Positions 1 through 5,255 of a DNA stretch of 5,302 nt are shown here, one piece after another. Both the position numbers and the translations under genes were made by a program. The stretch's first letter is position 1; the number at the start of each line of letters is the position of its first letter. Origin of the DNA: an uncultured Alphaproteobacteria bacterium (GTDB lineage Bacteria; Pseudomonadota; Alphaproteobacteria; Rhizobiales; Hyphomicrobiaceae); assembly GCA_937950105.1 (NCBI GenBank), contig CALFEM010000238.1, positions 1 to 5,302 on the forward strand, read 5' to 3'. The notes under the pieces were generated by a model that saw nothing but the letters and a program-made list of their open reading frames with translations, ran no database searches and was not told the DNA's origin.

Positions 1-2
1 GA

Positions 3-659
3 TTGTCGCTCATTGGCCTGGCCGCGGGTGTCAAAGTCTGGCCGCTGCTGCTCGCCCCCGTTCTGATCGCCGAACTTGTGCGCCGCGGGCGCGTGCCGTG
101 GTTCGCCGTCGCGCTTCTGGCGGCTGTCACGCTCGCGGTGCTGGCCCCGGTGCTGCGCACTGTCCTTGAGCCTGCATCGGGCCTGCGCGCCTACTCCGCT
201 GGCTGGGCGAACAACAACGCACCCTATGCGTTGGCCAGCTACGGTCTCTATCTGATGTTCGGCGAAGGCTCCGTTGCGCAGCAACTGCTCCGCCTCGCCC
301 TCGCGCTTGCGGCCGGTCTCGTCGCCGTCTCCGTCGCTCGCACTCCACGTCGCGATACTGCCGGCATCGTGTTCGCCATGATGATCGTAGCAGCGGCGGT
401 CTTCTATCTTTCTCCGGCCCAGTTCCCCTGGTACGCACCGGGCTTTCTGGCGCTCGCGGCCGGAGCAGCTTACATGCCTCTCCTGATCGCTTCGGCCACG
501 CTGCCGGCTTACTACCTGTTCTTCCCGTTGTGGGAGAGCGGGCAGCGTGATCTGTTTCTCTATGGCGCGGCGTTCCTGCATGTGCTGCCCGTGGCGATCG
601 CCGTGCTATGGCACCGCCGGCGGCGCAACGACCTTCAGGGCGCAGGCGAACGAGGTTGA
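3..659 (+). CDS. C-terminal part of a GT87-like integral membrane glycosyltransferase (5' end outside window)
   Basis: The reading frame is open from the first base, so the true start lies upstream; 218 residues are visible. Hydrophobic segments lie near residues 2-24, 33-52, 92-112, 118-138, 141-178 and 183-203, followed by a basic cytoplasmic-looking tail rich in Arg. The opening GLAAGVKVWPLLLAPVL resembles the KxxPLLLxP motif of GT87 / DUF2029 polyprenyl-phosphate-sugar-dependent mannosyltransferases. The segment FPWYAPGFLAL resembles the 'HPWY' loop of the GT-C superfamily. Family members transfer a sugar from a lipid-phosphate donor on the outer face of the inner membrane. The stop codon is two bases before the next glycosyltransferase, so the two are very probably one operon. 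The exact acceptor is unknown, and another GT-C family is possible because the catalytic N-terminal region is missing. Confidence 0.7.
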   Translation: MSLIGLAAGVKVWPLLLAPVLIAELVRRGRVPWFAVALLAAVTLAVLAPVLRTVLEPASGLRAYSAGWANNNAPYALASYGLYLMFGEGSVAQQLLRLALALAAGLVAVSVARTPRRDTAGIVFAMMIVAAAVFYLSPAQFPWYAPGFLALAAGAAYMPLLIASATLPAYYLFFPLWESGQRDLFLYGAAFLHVLPVAIAVLWHRRRRNDLQGAGERG

Positions 660-661
660 CG

Positions 662-1366
662 ATGTACAGGGGTGTTTCGGTTGGCGTCGTCATTCCCGCC
701 CTCAACGAGGCCGAGGCACTGCCGAAGGTTCTGCGGGAAATTCCAAACTGGGTCGACCGGACGGTCGTCGCCGACAACGGCTCGACGGACGCGACGGCCG
801 CTGTGGCGCGTGCGCTCGGCGCCGATGTCGTGAGCGAACCGCGCCGTGGCTATGGCCGCGCCTGCCGCGCCGCGCTCGCTCATCTGCCCGACGTCGATGT
901 CATCGTGTTCCTCGACGGCGATGCGAGTGATCATCCCGCCGAAATGGCACGGCTCGTAGATCCTATCGCCGACGGTCGCGCCCAGTTGGTGATCGGCTCG
1001 CGGACGCTCGGGCGCCGTGAGCCCGGCTCGCTGTCGCCGCAGCAGGTGTTCGGCAACGCCCTCGCGTGCGGCCTGATCCGCCTGCTGTGGCGCACCCGCT
1101 TTTCCGACCTCGGGCCGTTCCGCGCCATCCGCCGCGAGGCTCTGGATCGCCTCGGCATGACCGATCCCGACTACGGCTGGACCGTGGAGATGCAGGTGCG
1201 CGCGGCACGCCTCGGGCTCAACTGCGTCGAGGTGCCGGTCGCGTATCGGCGGCGTATCGGCCAGTCCAAGGTCTCCGGCACCATCCGCGGCGTGATCGGC
1301 GCCGGCACCAAGATCCTCTACGTCATCGCCAGGGAGGCGTTCACGCCGGCTCCGCAGATGAAATGA
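662..1366 (+). CDS. Family 2 glycosyltransferase, DPM1-like (GT-A fold), 234 residues
   Basis: This is a complete cytoplasmic GT2 enzyme. Visible motifs are the nucleotide-binding start VVIPALNE (residues 9-16), DNGSTD (38-43), the metal-binding DGD (85-87, a DxD motif), GSR (112-114), SDLGPFRAIR (148-157) and the acceptor-side GWTVEMQ (172-178), then RRRIGQSKVSGT (196-207). This order is that of dolichyl-phosphate-mannose/polyprenyl-phosphate-sugar synthases and related small GT2 proteins. It has no C-terminal membrane segments. The start at 662 is chosen over the in-frame ATG at 608 because the family fold begins there, GAGG at 652-655 lies six bases upstream, and 608 would overlap the previous gene by about 50 bases. 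Because it directly follows a GT-C membrane transferase, it may make the lipid-phosphate-sugar donor for that enzyme (inference). The sugar is unknown. Confidence 0.88.
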   Translation: MYRGVSVGVVIPALNEAEALPKVLREIPNWVDRTVVADNGSTDATAAVARALGADVVSEPRRGYGRACRAALAHLPDVDVIVFLDGDASDHPAEMARLVDPIADGRAQLVIGSRTLGRREPGSLSPQQVFGNALACGLIRLLWRTRFSDLGPFRAIRREALDRLGMTDPDYGWTVEMQVRAARLGLNCVEVPVAYRRRIGQSKVSGTIRGVIGAGTKILYVIAREAFTPAPQMK

Positions 1367-1400
1367 GACTTCACTCCACGTGCACCGGTACGAGCGCGGC

Positions 1401-1560
1401 GGATGCCTTCGTGTGAGGCGACAGGCCCTCAAGTCGACCCTCCCGCGCCAAGCGCATCCACTGATGTCCGTGGTGTCGCATCGAGGCGGCCGGCAAGCCG
1501 CCGCTGTACGCACCGACCGCCCGGTCTCGTCTCCCGGCGCCACCACGGAGGCGCAGCCTG
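1401..1560 (+). promoter_or_regulatory. Structured GC-rich leader, candidate cis-regulatory RNA
   Basis: This stretch after the glycosyltransferase has no convincing protein but several self-complementary parts. GGATGC (1401-1406) can pair with GCATCC (1454-1459), and GGCGGC (1485-1490) with GCCGCC (1497-1502) around a CGGCAA loop. It runs directly into an intrinsic terminator and then a ribosome binding site and small ORF, the usual layout of a riboswitch or attenuator expression platform. I could not match it to a known class: there is no B12 box and no TPP, FMN, M-box or yybP-ykoY signature. No clear promoter was found. The proposal is structural inference only; the pairing may be chance in GC-rich DNA. 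Confidence 0.35.
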
Positions 1561-1562
1561 TT

Positions 1563-1596
1563 GGGTGCCCTGCTCGGCACCTGAGTTTTTCTTTTT
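1563..1596 (+). terminator. Intrinsic (Rho-independent) terminator
   Basis: GGTGCC (1564-1569) pairs with GGCACC (1576-1581) around a CTGCTC loop; a G-U pair (1563/1582) may extend it. After TGAG comes TTTTTCTTTTT (1586-1596). It lies about 200 bases after the glycosyltransferase stop and only six bases before the Shine-Dalgarno of the next small ORF. It could end the glycosyltransferase transcript, or act as a regulated attenuator for whatever follows. The position just before GGAG favours attenuation but does not prove it. Confidence 0.65.
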
Positions 1597-1613
1597 CACC
1601 CGGAGAACCGCCC

Positions 1614-1706
1614 ATGATCACCGTCCGCAAGACCGGATTCTGGATATTCGGCCGAACCCTCGTCACCACATCCGACGGCAACCCGAATAGTGACTTTGGG
1701 CCGTAA
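1614..1706 (+). CDS. Small ORF, 30 residues, behind the attenuator-like leader; function unknown
   Basis: ATG at 1614 is preceded by GGAG (1602-1605) with eight bases of spacing, a good ribosome binding site. The peptide begins MITVRKTGFWIFGRTLV and ends in NSDFGP, closed by two adjacent stops, TAA TAA (1704-1709). It has a short hydrophobic, aromatic middle, too short and too basic for a convincing membrane helix. It may be a real microprotein, a leader peptide, or the start of a larger gene lost at a breakpoint soon after. I do not recognise the family. The longer reading from the ATG at 1380 is less likely because its first 78 codons cover the leader and terminator. Confidence 0.4.
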   Translation: MITVRKTGFWIFGRTLVTTSDGNPNSDFGP

Positions 1707-1709
1707 TAA

Positions 1710-1725
1710 CGAGATGCGAATCTCG
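1710..1725. repeat. Small perfect hairpin with GNRA-type loop
   Basis: CGAGAT (1710-1715) and ATCTCG (1720-1725) form a six-pair stem with a GCGA tetraloop, directly after the double stop of the 30-residue ORF. No T-run follows, so it is not a typical intrinsic terminator. It could protect a 3' end or be coincidence. Confidence 0.4.
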
Positions 1726-1965
1726 GCGTCGCTAGAGTGTTCCTACTCATCTACTCAACCAACCTAGACCCTTTTATTCACGGGGCCGCTCGTCTCGATC
1801 TGATGGACGGCGACGAAGCCGTTGGTTTGGCGTAACATTCTGTTGTCGAAGCAGAGTGTGCGCGTCGCCAGAGCCCGCCACCGTCCATCACCATGCACGC
1901 TATGCCCATTCTGCCCTGCCTGCGCGACAGGGGATCGCATCGCAGAACTTCCCCACGCCTGCCTC
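1726..1965. other. Stretch with no recognisable gene
   Basis: No known protein, tRNA or repeat was seen. A 58-codon minus-strand ORF runs from ATG at 1940 to a stop at 1764, with GGGGAAG upstream of the start. It includes residues NRMLRQTNGFVAVHQIET. It matches nothing I can name and may be chance. Around 1735-1785 the DNA is visibly more AT-rich than the neighbouring glycosyltransferase genes, so this could be a junction between older and acquired DNA (inference). Confidence 0.2.
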
Positions 1966-1987
1966 GGTGTGCGACAGGTGTGCGACA
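1966..1987. repeat. Two perfect tandem copies of an 11-bp unit
   Basis: GGTGTGCGACA occurs at 1966-1976 and again at 1977-1987, and the third copy begins (GG) before the match is lost. A related TGCGCGACAGG is at 1921-1931. The unit is out of frame with codons (11 bp), so it is more likely slippage or a protein-binding site than a coding repeat. Confidence 0.6.
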
Positions 1988-2174
1988 GGAGTTTGCGAGG
2001 GTTCAGCGCGGAAGGTTTAAGTTGTTGATTTTATTGGTGGTGAAGGCAGTCGCGAGCGAGGCGGTCTCCGCGGCCAGACAGCCCGGAAAGCCGGAAAACA
2101 GGGAAATTTTGCGATTTTCGGCCATTTCCAGCCGCCTAGAACCGAATTTCTGTCGCAATTTCCGCTGGTTAGAT

Positions 2175-2271
2175 GGGAAATTCCCGTAGCCAGGAACAGG
2201 GAATTTGAAGGACCCGATCAGGGAATCCCTGTAGCCGAAGAGGGAATTTGTCGCCGAGAACAGGGACTCGG
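2175..2271. repeat. Degenerate ~22-bp tandem repeat (GGGAAT units)
   Basis: Units begin with GGGAA or GGGA at 2175, 2199, 2221, 2242 and 2263, so spacing is 24, 22, 21 and 21 bases. Two units contain internal palindromes, GGGAAATTCCC (2175-2185) and CAGGGAATCCCTG (2219-2231), and both are followed by GTAGCC. A further looser copy, CAGGGAAATTTT, begins at 2099. The 21-base step equals seven codons, matching the heptads read in frame 2. Origin is unknown. Confidence 0.6.
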
Positions 2272-2364
2272 AAGTGGCACCTTCCAGCGTGTGAGACCCC
2301 TGGGTCGGGCCGCCGTCGACATACCTCGAAGTTCCTGTTATGTTCACAGCGTCGGCTGGAGCAC

Positions 2365-2378
2365 CCGGCGTACGCCGG
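2365..2378. promoter_or_regulatory. 14-bp perfect palindrome upstream of jetA fragment
   Basis: CCGGCGTACGCCGG is an exact palindrome 46 bases before the jetA start codon. A site of this kind could be an operator for a dimeric repressor controlling the defence operon, but with no known regulator here and a GC-rich background this is only a suggestion. Confidence 0.25.
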
Positions 2379-2424
2379 ATGGCTCATTAAATCCTTTTCG
2401 CGTCCGTGGCTTAGGGGGAGTTCT

Positions 2425-2724
2425 ATGGACTACCAGCAGCTCGAATCGCTGCGCGCGAACCACCCGGCCTGGAGGTTGCTCAAGGCCGACAATGCGGTGC
2501 TCATCGCCAGCTTCCTGCACCGCACATTCATCGCCCCCAACCTGCGTTCCTGCCCCGAGTCCGAGCTCATCTCGAAGCTCGAAGACTACATTTTCCATCT
2601 CACCCGCACGGCCGAGGGTCTCGAGTTTCGGCGCGAGGCCGGCGCCTATCTCGACGACTGGGCATCCGACCGCTGCGGCTTTCTGCGCAAATCCTACACG
2701 GCGGAATGGTCACCACCAACGTAG
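2425..2724 (+). pseudogene. jetA: N-terminal fragment of Wadjet protein JetA (DUF3375)
   Basis: ATG 2425 follows AGGGGGAG (2413-2420) closely, a strong ribosome binding site, so this start is the native one. Residues 1-93 match the beginning of DUF3375 proteins: the opening MDYQQLESLRANHPAWRLLK, then ADNAVLIASFLHRTF, ELISKLEDY, AYLDDWASD and GFLRKSY. JetA is the kleisin-like subunit of the Wadjet SMC complex (JetABCD), which recognises and cleaves circular plasmid DNA. The full protein is usually about 480-500 residues. Here homology ends near residue 92 (2700-2706), after which the frame reads antisense through another gene and stops at 2724. JetB, JetC and JetD are not in the window, so this copy cannot work as it stands. 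The identification comes from remembered family sequence. Confidence 0.8.
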
Positions 2725-3461
2725 GCGCTGTGGACGGGCACGAGCTTTGTGAATGCAGGTCGCTTGGGCTCGAAGGTCATGTTGGCGCCAGTGGGCGTCT
2801 CATACTCATCCGGCTGCAGGTAGAGAGCATAGGGCGTAGCCGTGACCTGCAAGAATGACGGGCGGGTAAGCTCCCGGCGCAATTCGTCCATCTGGTTGGC
2901 AATTCGCCCCTGATTGATCTCGTCGCTACCGCGCTTCTTGGCGAATCGGATCGATGCAAAATCGGCCTCATCATCGACGATGAGCACCCGCTTCGCTCGG
3001 AGATCAGAATGCTTCTCGGTGAACAACTCGATCAGACGCCGCATGTTGTTGTGCTCTTTCTTTGCGACAATGATCAGCTTCTGCTGTTCGATCTCCCACT
3101 GTGTGAGGGTTGGGATTTTCAGGATATCGAACACCTGAAGCGCGTTCTCCTCGCGGAACGGACGGAAGTCACGCGCTATCCGCGAGACAGTCTGGTTGCC
3201 AAGTGTCTTGGTCCCCTTCGTCAGGACGATCGCAACATCAAACCCCTTGTCGAATGCGAGCGCGATGATGCCGAGGAATGCACGCGTTTTACCCGACTGG
3301 ATCTTGCCAAGCAGCATGCCTGGATGGCTCGACGTGGTCTCCCGAGCGACCAACTCGTCGACGGTTTCCCGAACGCAGGCATCATATTCGGCCGTATCCG
3401 GCTGGCCGGCCCGCTCGCGCTCCGCCTTCAGGCGGTCATAGAAGTCTGCTTCATGCGGCAT
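2694..3461 (-). pseudogene. Z1-like SF2 helicase/ATPase, C-terminally truncated
   Basis: The start ATG is at 3461, three bases after the stop of the preceding gene. It shows a Walker A LGKIQSGKT (residues 51-59), a second nucleotide-domain strand VAIVLTKGTK (76-85) with QT at 90-91, a Walker B/DEAD motif VDDEAD (162-167) and motif III VTATP (206-210), followed by LVPVHSAYVGGD (240-251). This order fits the DEAD/DEAH-like family close to Z1-domain ATPases, which are found next to DNA methyltransferases in restriction-like operons. Family members are, from memory, about 900 residues; only 252 native residues remain, leaving one RecA-like domain and no second one. After GGDH (down to 2706) three jetA-antisense codons follow and the frame stops at 2694-2696. 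The product should be inactive as an ATP-driven motor. Confidence 0.75.
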
Positions 3462-3464
3462 ACG

Positions 3465-4067
3465 TTACTCTCGATTCATCTTCGCTTTTTCAAGTGCTGC
3501 AAAGGAGAGCCCATAGCGCTGCTCCAAGTGATCCAGGATGCTCTGAATTGCCTCCCCAACATGCAAGTGATGAGCGCCGAGCGCGTAATAGGCGTCTCTA
3601 AAATCGAGAGGCGATACCGAGTTTGAAGTCACATGCCGGAACTTGGCACTACCGAAGCGGCGATTCGGCACGGAAAGTGGGTAACGCTGCCGACTTGAGG
3701 GTTGCATCGTGTACCTAGATGAATCGATACAACGACCAACAATATTCTCCAGCTCAATAGTCAGTTCGATAGGATGACACTCGCGCAATCGCTTCCGGGC
3801 CGCCGAAAGCGATTGACCCCAATAATAATCCAACCAATAGCTGAGAAGAACATTTTCATCTTGCAAGTACCGATGCAGCGCGTTGATCATTGCTTGCCTC
3901 AAGAACGGATTGGCCTGCTCATTGACATCGGCAATCATTTTCTTGAAGGACTCTAATTCGGTCTCCTCGGAAGCTCTTGGATTGCCAGTCTTGATCGCTT
4001 GAAAATATCGGTGGAAGGACTCTTCGGTTGGGATCGGTCTTGGGTCAAATTTTGGATCGCTACTCAT
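3465..4067 (-). CDS. Conserved-context hypothetical protein, 200 residues
   Basis: I do not recognise this protein. It is intact: MSSDPKFDPRPIPTEESF at the start, a mostly alpha-helical middle (FKKMIADVNEQANPFLRQAM, residues 41-60), an aromatic stretch LLSYWLDYYWGQSL (64-77), a basic central part (140-165) and DFRDAYYALGAHHLHVGEAI near the end. No signal peptide or membrane segment is seen. It sits between the methyltransferase tail and the Z1-like ATPase, all on the minus strand with 3-base and overlap spacing, so it is probably an essential partner in that system. The start at 4067 is preferred over ATG 4118 because 4118 lies inside the upstream coding end. The 4067 start shares ATGA with the minicistron, suggesting translational coupling. 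This region has lower GC than the flanks. Confidence 0.65.
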   Translation of the reverse strand: MSSDPKFDPRPIPTEESFHRYFQAIKTGNPRASEETELESFKKMIADVNEQANPFLRQAMINALHRYLQDENVLLSYWLDYYWGQSLSAARKRLRECHPIELTIELENIVGRCIDSSRYTMQPSSRQRYPLSVPNRRFGSAKFRHVTSNSVSPLDFRDAYYALGAHHLHVGEAIQSILDHLEQRYGLSFAALEKAKMNRE

Positions 4068-4102
4068 CTGCCTACATCCAAGTCTTTCGCAGCATTTCTC
4101 AT
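4064..4102 (-). CDS. 12-codon minicistron linking methyltransferase tail to the 200-residue gene
   Basis: ATG at 4102-4100 overlaps the upstream stop as TGATG and has GGGAGG (4112-4107) four bases ahead. The peptide is MRNAAKDLDVGR. Its TGA (4066-4064) overlaps the ATG of the next gene as ATGA. The next gene has only a weak site of its own (AGG three bases from its ATG). It may serve to pass ribosomes along, or it may be the remnant of a frameshifted longer N-terminus of the 200-residue protein. Confidence 0.35.
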   Translation of the reverse strand: MRNAAKDLDVGR

Positions 4103-4281
4103 CAAACCTCCCGCGCATCCCGCACGTCGTAAACCTTGAGCACCTCGTCGCCGTAATGGTTGATGACCTTGACGGCGATCTTGCCGGAGGCGGGCTCCTT
4201 GAACGGATGCGAGACCGCTGAATAGAGCGTCTCCCAGGCCTCCTCGTTGATCTCGGCCTTCAACGCCTTCTGCAGCTTCTC
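4102..4281 (-). pseudogene. C-terminal tail of a probable type III (Mod-like) adenine DNA methyltransferase
   Basis: Residues 88-146 of the fused frame read EKLQKALKAEINEEAWETL, then TSHPF-like SHPFKEPASGKIAVKVINHY and GDEVLKVYDV. From memory this is the characteristic end of large site-specific DNA methyltransferases of the type III Mod class (COG2189) in Alphaproteobacteria. The catalytic DPPY and FxGxG regions would lie hundreds of residues upstream and are absent, so no methylation activity is possible here. Its stop at 4104-4102 overlaps the minicistron, and the small gene and Z1-like ATPase follow in the same direction, consistent with a former restriction-modification-type operon. A helicase C-terminus is the main alternative. 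Confidence 0.5.
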
Positions 4282-4332
4282 GTACTCGTCAATCGCTTGG
4301 CGCGTCTGGTCAGTCAGCTCGAACCGAACGGG
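4282..4332 (-). pseudogene. Short fragment of a tyrosine recombinase (phage-type integrase)
   Basis: Residues 71-87 of the fused frame, PVRFELTDQTRQAIDEY, resemble the stretch RPVRFELTEQTR-AI-- that follows the first catalytic Arg region in one family of Xer/phage-like integrases. It joins IstB on one side and the methyltransferase tail on the other without breaking the frame. Only about 17 residues survive, so the assignment is tentative and the borders are uncertain by several codons. Confidence 0.45.
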
Positions 4333-4542
4333 CCTCAGCGCCATGTCGATGCGGCGGTGATCCTTCCTCGCGATCTCCCGTTCGCACAACATGGCGAGCG
4401 TCTCCCGCGTCGACAGGTTCGACCGCGCCGCCTCGTCGAGAAGGCTGTCGAGCTGGTCGCGGATGCCGGAGAGCTTGAGCCTGACGAGCATCTCGTCGAG
4501 CCGATCTACCGGGACGTCGGGTGTCTTCTTCGCGCGCGGCAT
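4333..4542 (-). pseudogene. istB: N-terminal fragment of IstB, IS21-family ATP-binding helper
   Basis: The start ATG (4542-4540) overlaps the istA stop as TGATG, with a full GGAGGT (4557-4552) ahead, as is typical of IS21 elements. Residues 1-69 contain LVRLKLSGIRDQLDSLLDEA, LSTRETLAMLCEREIARKDH and RRIDMAL, matching the N-terminal helical domain of IstB. IstB is an AAA+ ATPase of about 250 residues that activates IstA; here the Walker A and B domain is missing because homology ends near residue 70, replaced by other gene fragments. The extended in-frame ATG at 4806 was not used since that part is antisense-free istA coding sequence in another frame. Confidence 0.8.
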
Positions 4543-5255
4543 CAGAAGGGACCTCCGATCGCGGCCTCGTACTCGGCCAACGGCCGCAACAAGGATGGTG
4601 GAGGAGGAGCGGCCGGTGTCGCTTCGATCGCCTGCCGGCGGACCGGGCCGTCGCGCCCGGCGACACCGTCGAGATGAGCATGATCGATGACGCGCTGACG
4701 GCGGCCCTCGGCTTGGCGGTGGACGGCAACCTCGCGCCGCCCATACCGGATGCGCACCTCGCCGGCCGCAATCGTCACGGCGACGCGCTCGCCGATGAGG
4801 CGCCACGGCACCGAGTAGCTGTTGGTGTCGACTCGACCGCGCAGTCGTTGCCGACCACTCGCGTCAGTTCGCGCAGGCTGCCGAATGATGGCCGCTGCGC
4901 CATCGCGGGCAGGAGCTTCGAGAGCTGGGAAGACTTCGAGGCGCAATTCTTCTTCACGTAGCCGACGCCGTTCTCGGTCTTGCCCTTGGTCCGCGCACGA
5001 TAGGGCGCGCAGGCACGCGGCCTGAAGCTCCAGTGCCTGGCGAACGCGATGAGCTTGTCGTTGAACGTGACCTGCCGGCTCGCCGCGTCGTGGCGAACGA
5101 CGAGGGCGCGCGGATCGTCCATCAGCACCTCCTCCGGCACGCCGCAGAAGGACGTGAACGCGCTCTCCAGCCCAGAGAACCAGCTCGCCTGCTGCTCGTG
5201 CCGGAACGCCCGGACGTGCAGCCGTCGCGAGTGCCCGAGCGTGGCCACGAACATG
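4542..5255 (-). pseudogene. istA: IstA transposase of an IS21-family element, 5' missing and disrupted
   Basis: The frame begins at the contig end with FVATLGHSRRLHVRAFRHE, part of the DDE (rve) integrase core. Visible catalytic-region residues are Asp in VLMDDPRALV (5119-5117) and Glu in TKGKTENGVGYVKKN (4975-4973), 47 residues later. After KKN the frame passes through an inverted 50-bp block (4896-4945), then RPSFGSLRELTRVVGNDCAVE, then a one-base deletion near 4832-4834. Coding resumes in another frame as VDTNSYSVPWRLIGERVAVT and ends EYEAAIGGPF, TGA at 4544-4542. About 35-45 residues usually found between the FEA and RPxF motifs are missing. The copy should be inactive. IstA cuts and joins the element's ends during transposition. 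Confidence 0.85.
4896..4945. repeat. 50-bp inverted block inside istA, bounded by 6-bp inverted repeats
   Basis: TGCGCC (4896-4901) and GGCGCA (4940-4945) are exact inverse complements. The plus strand between them codes AIAGRSFESWEDFEA, the segment expected in IstA right after KKN, but it lies on the wrong strand. Turning the block over restores KKNCAIAGRSFESWEDFEAQ in the correct frame. Confidence 0.75.

Larger units (their letters stand above)
1893..2290 (+). pseudogene. Possible frameshifted ORF ending in heptad repeats; function unknown
   Basis: From ATG 1893 a frame runs to TAG at 2187-2189 and includes FKLLILLVVKAVASEAV and KPENREILRFSA. At the stop the sequence reads K-F-P then TAG. 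Moving one frame across gives V-A-R-N-R-E-F followed by a regular seven-residue pattern: EGPDQGI, PVAEEGI, CRREQGL. A single lost base near 2183-2188 would explain the break. I recall similar orphan hypothetical proteins with REF and EQGI repeats scattered in Rhizobiales genomes, which could mean a dispersed repeat element rather than a gene. No ribosome binding site is visible before 1893, so translation is doubtful. Confidence 0.3.
4333..5255 (-). mobile_element. Incomplete IS21-family insertion sequence (istA'-istB')
   Basis: The arrangement istA then istB with a stop/start overlap is diagnostic of IS21. Neither terminal inverted repeat is present: the left end is lost at the contig edge and the right end at the istB breakpoint (about 4333). 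It is therefore a remnant, and target-site duplications cannot be judged. Confidence 0.8.

Noticed and set aside
608..661. Upstream ATG at 608 as the GT2 start
   Set aside because: The added residues are Arg-rich antisense-like sequence overlapping the previous gene; family homology and a better-spaced GAGG support 662.
1390..1600. Known riboswitch classes (cobalamin, TPP, M-box, yybP-ykoY, SAM-II, speF)
   Set aside because: None of their conserved core strings could be found, so no class is named.
635..1750. 371-codon minus-strand open frame opposite the GT2 gene
   Set aside because: It is antisense to a clear GT2 protein, shows Arg/Ala/His-rich low-complexity translation with no motif, and is expected from GC-rich codon bias.
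1726..1965. tRNA gene or attachment site
   Set aside because: No cloverleaf, T-loop GTTCRA or CCA-end pattern, and no matching direct repeat further along to mark an attachment site.
2175..2271. CRISPR array
   Set aside because: The repeats are degenerate, adjacent and about 22 bp with no unique spacers or cas genes.
2003..2347. 114-codon minus-strand open frame across the repeat region
   Set aside because: Reads through the tandem repeat and has no ribosome binding site or recognisable domain; the plus-strand heptads are more regular.
4521..4961. Plus-strand open frame containing GRSFESWEDFEA
   Set aside because: It is not a gene; that motif is the inverted IstA block, and the rest is antisense to istA/istB.
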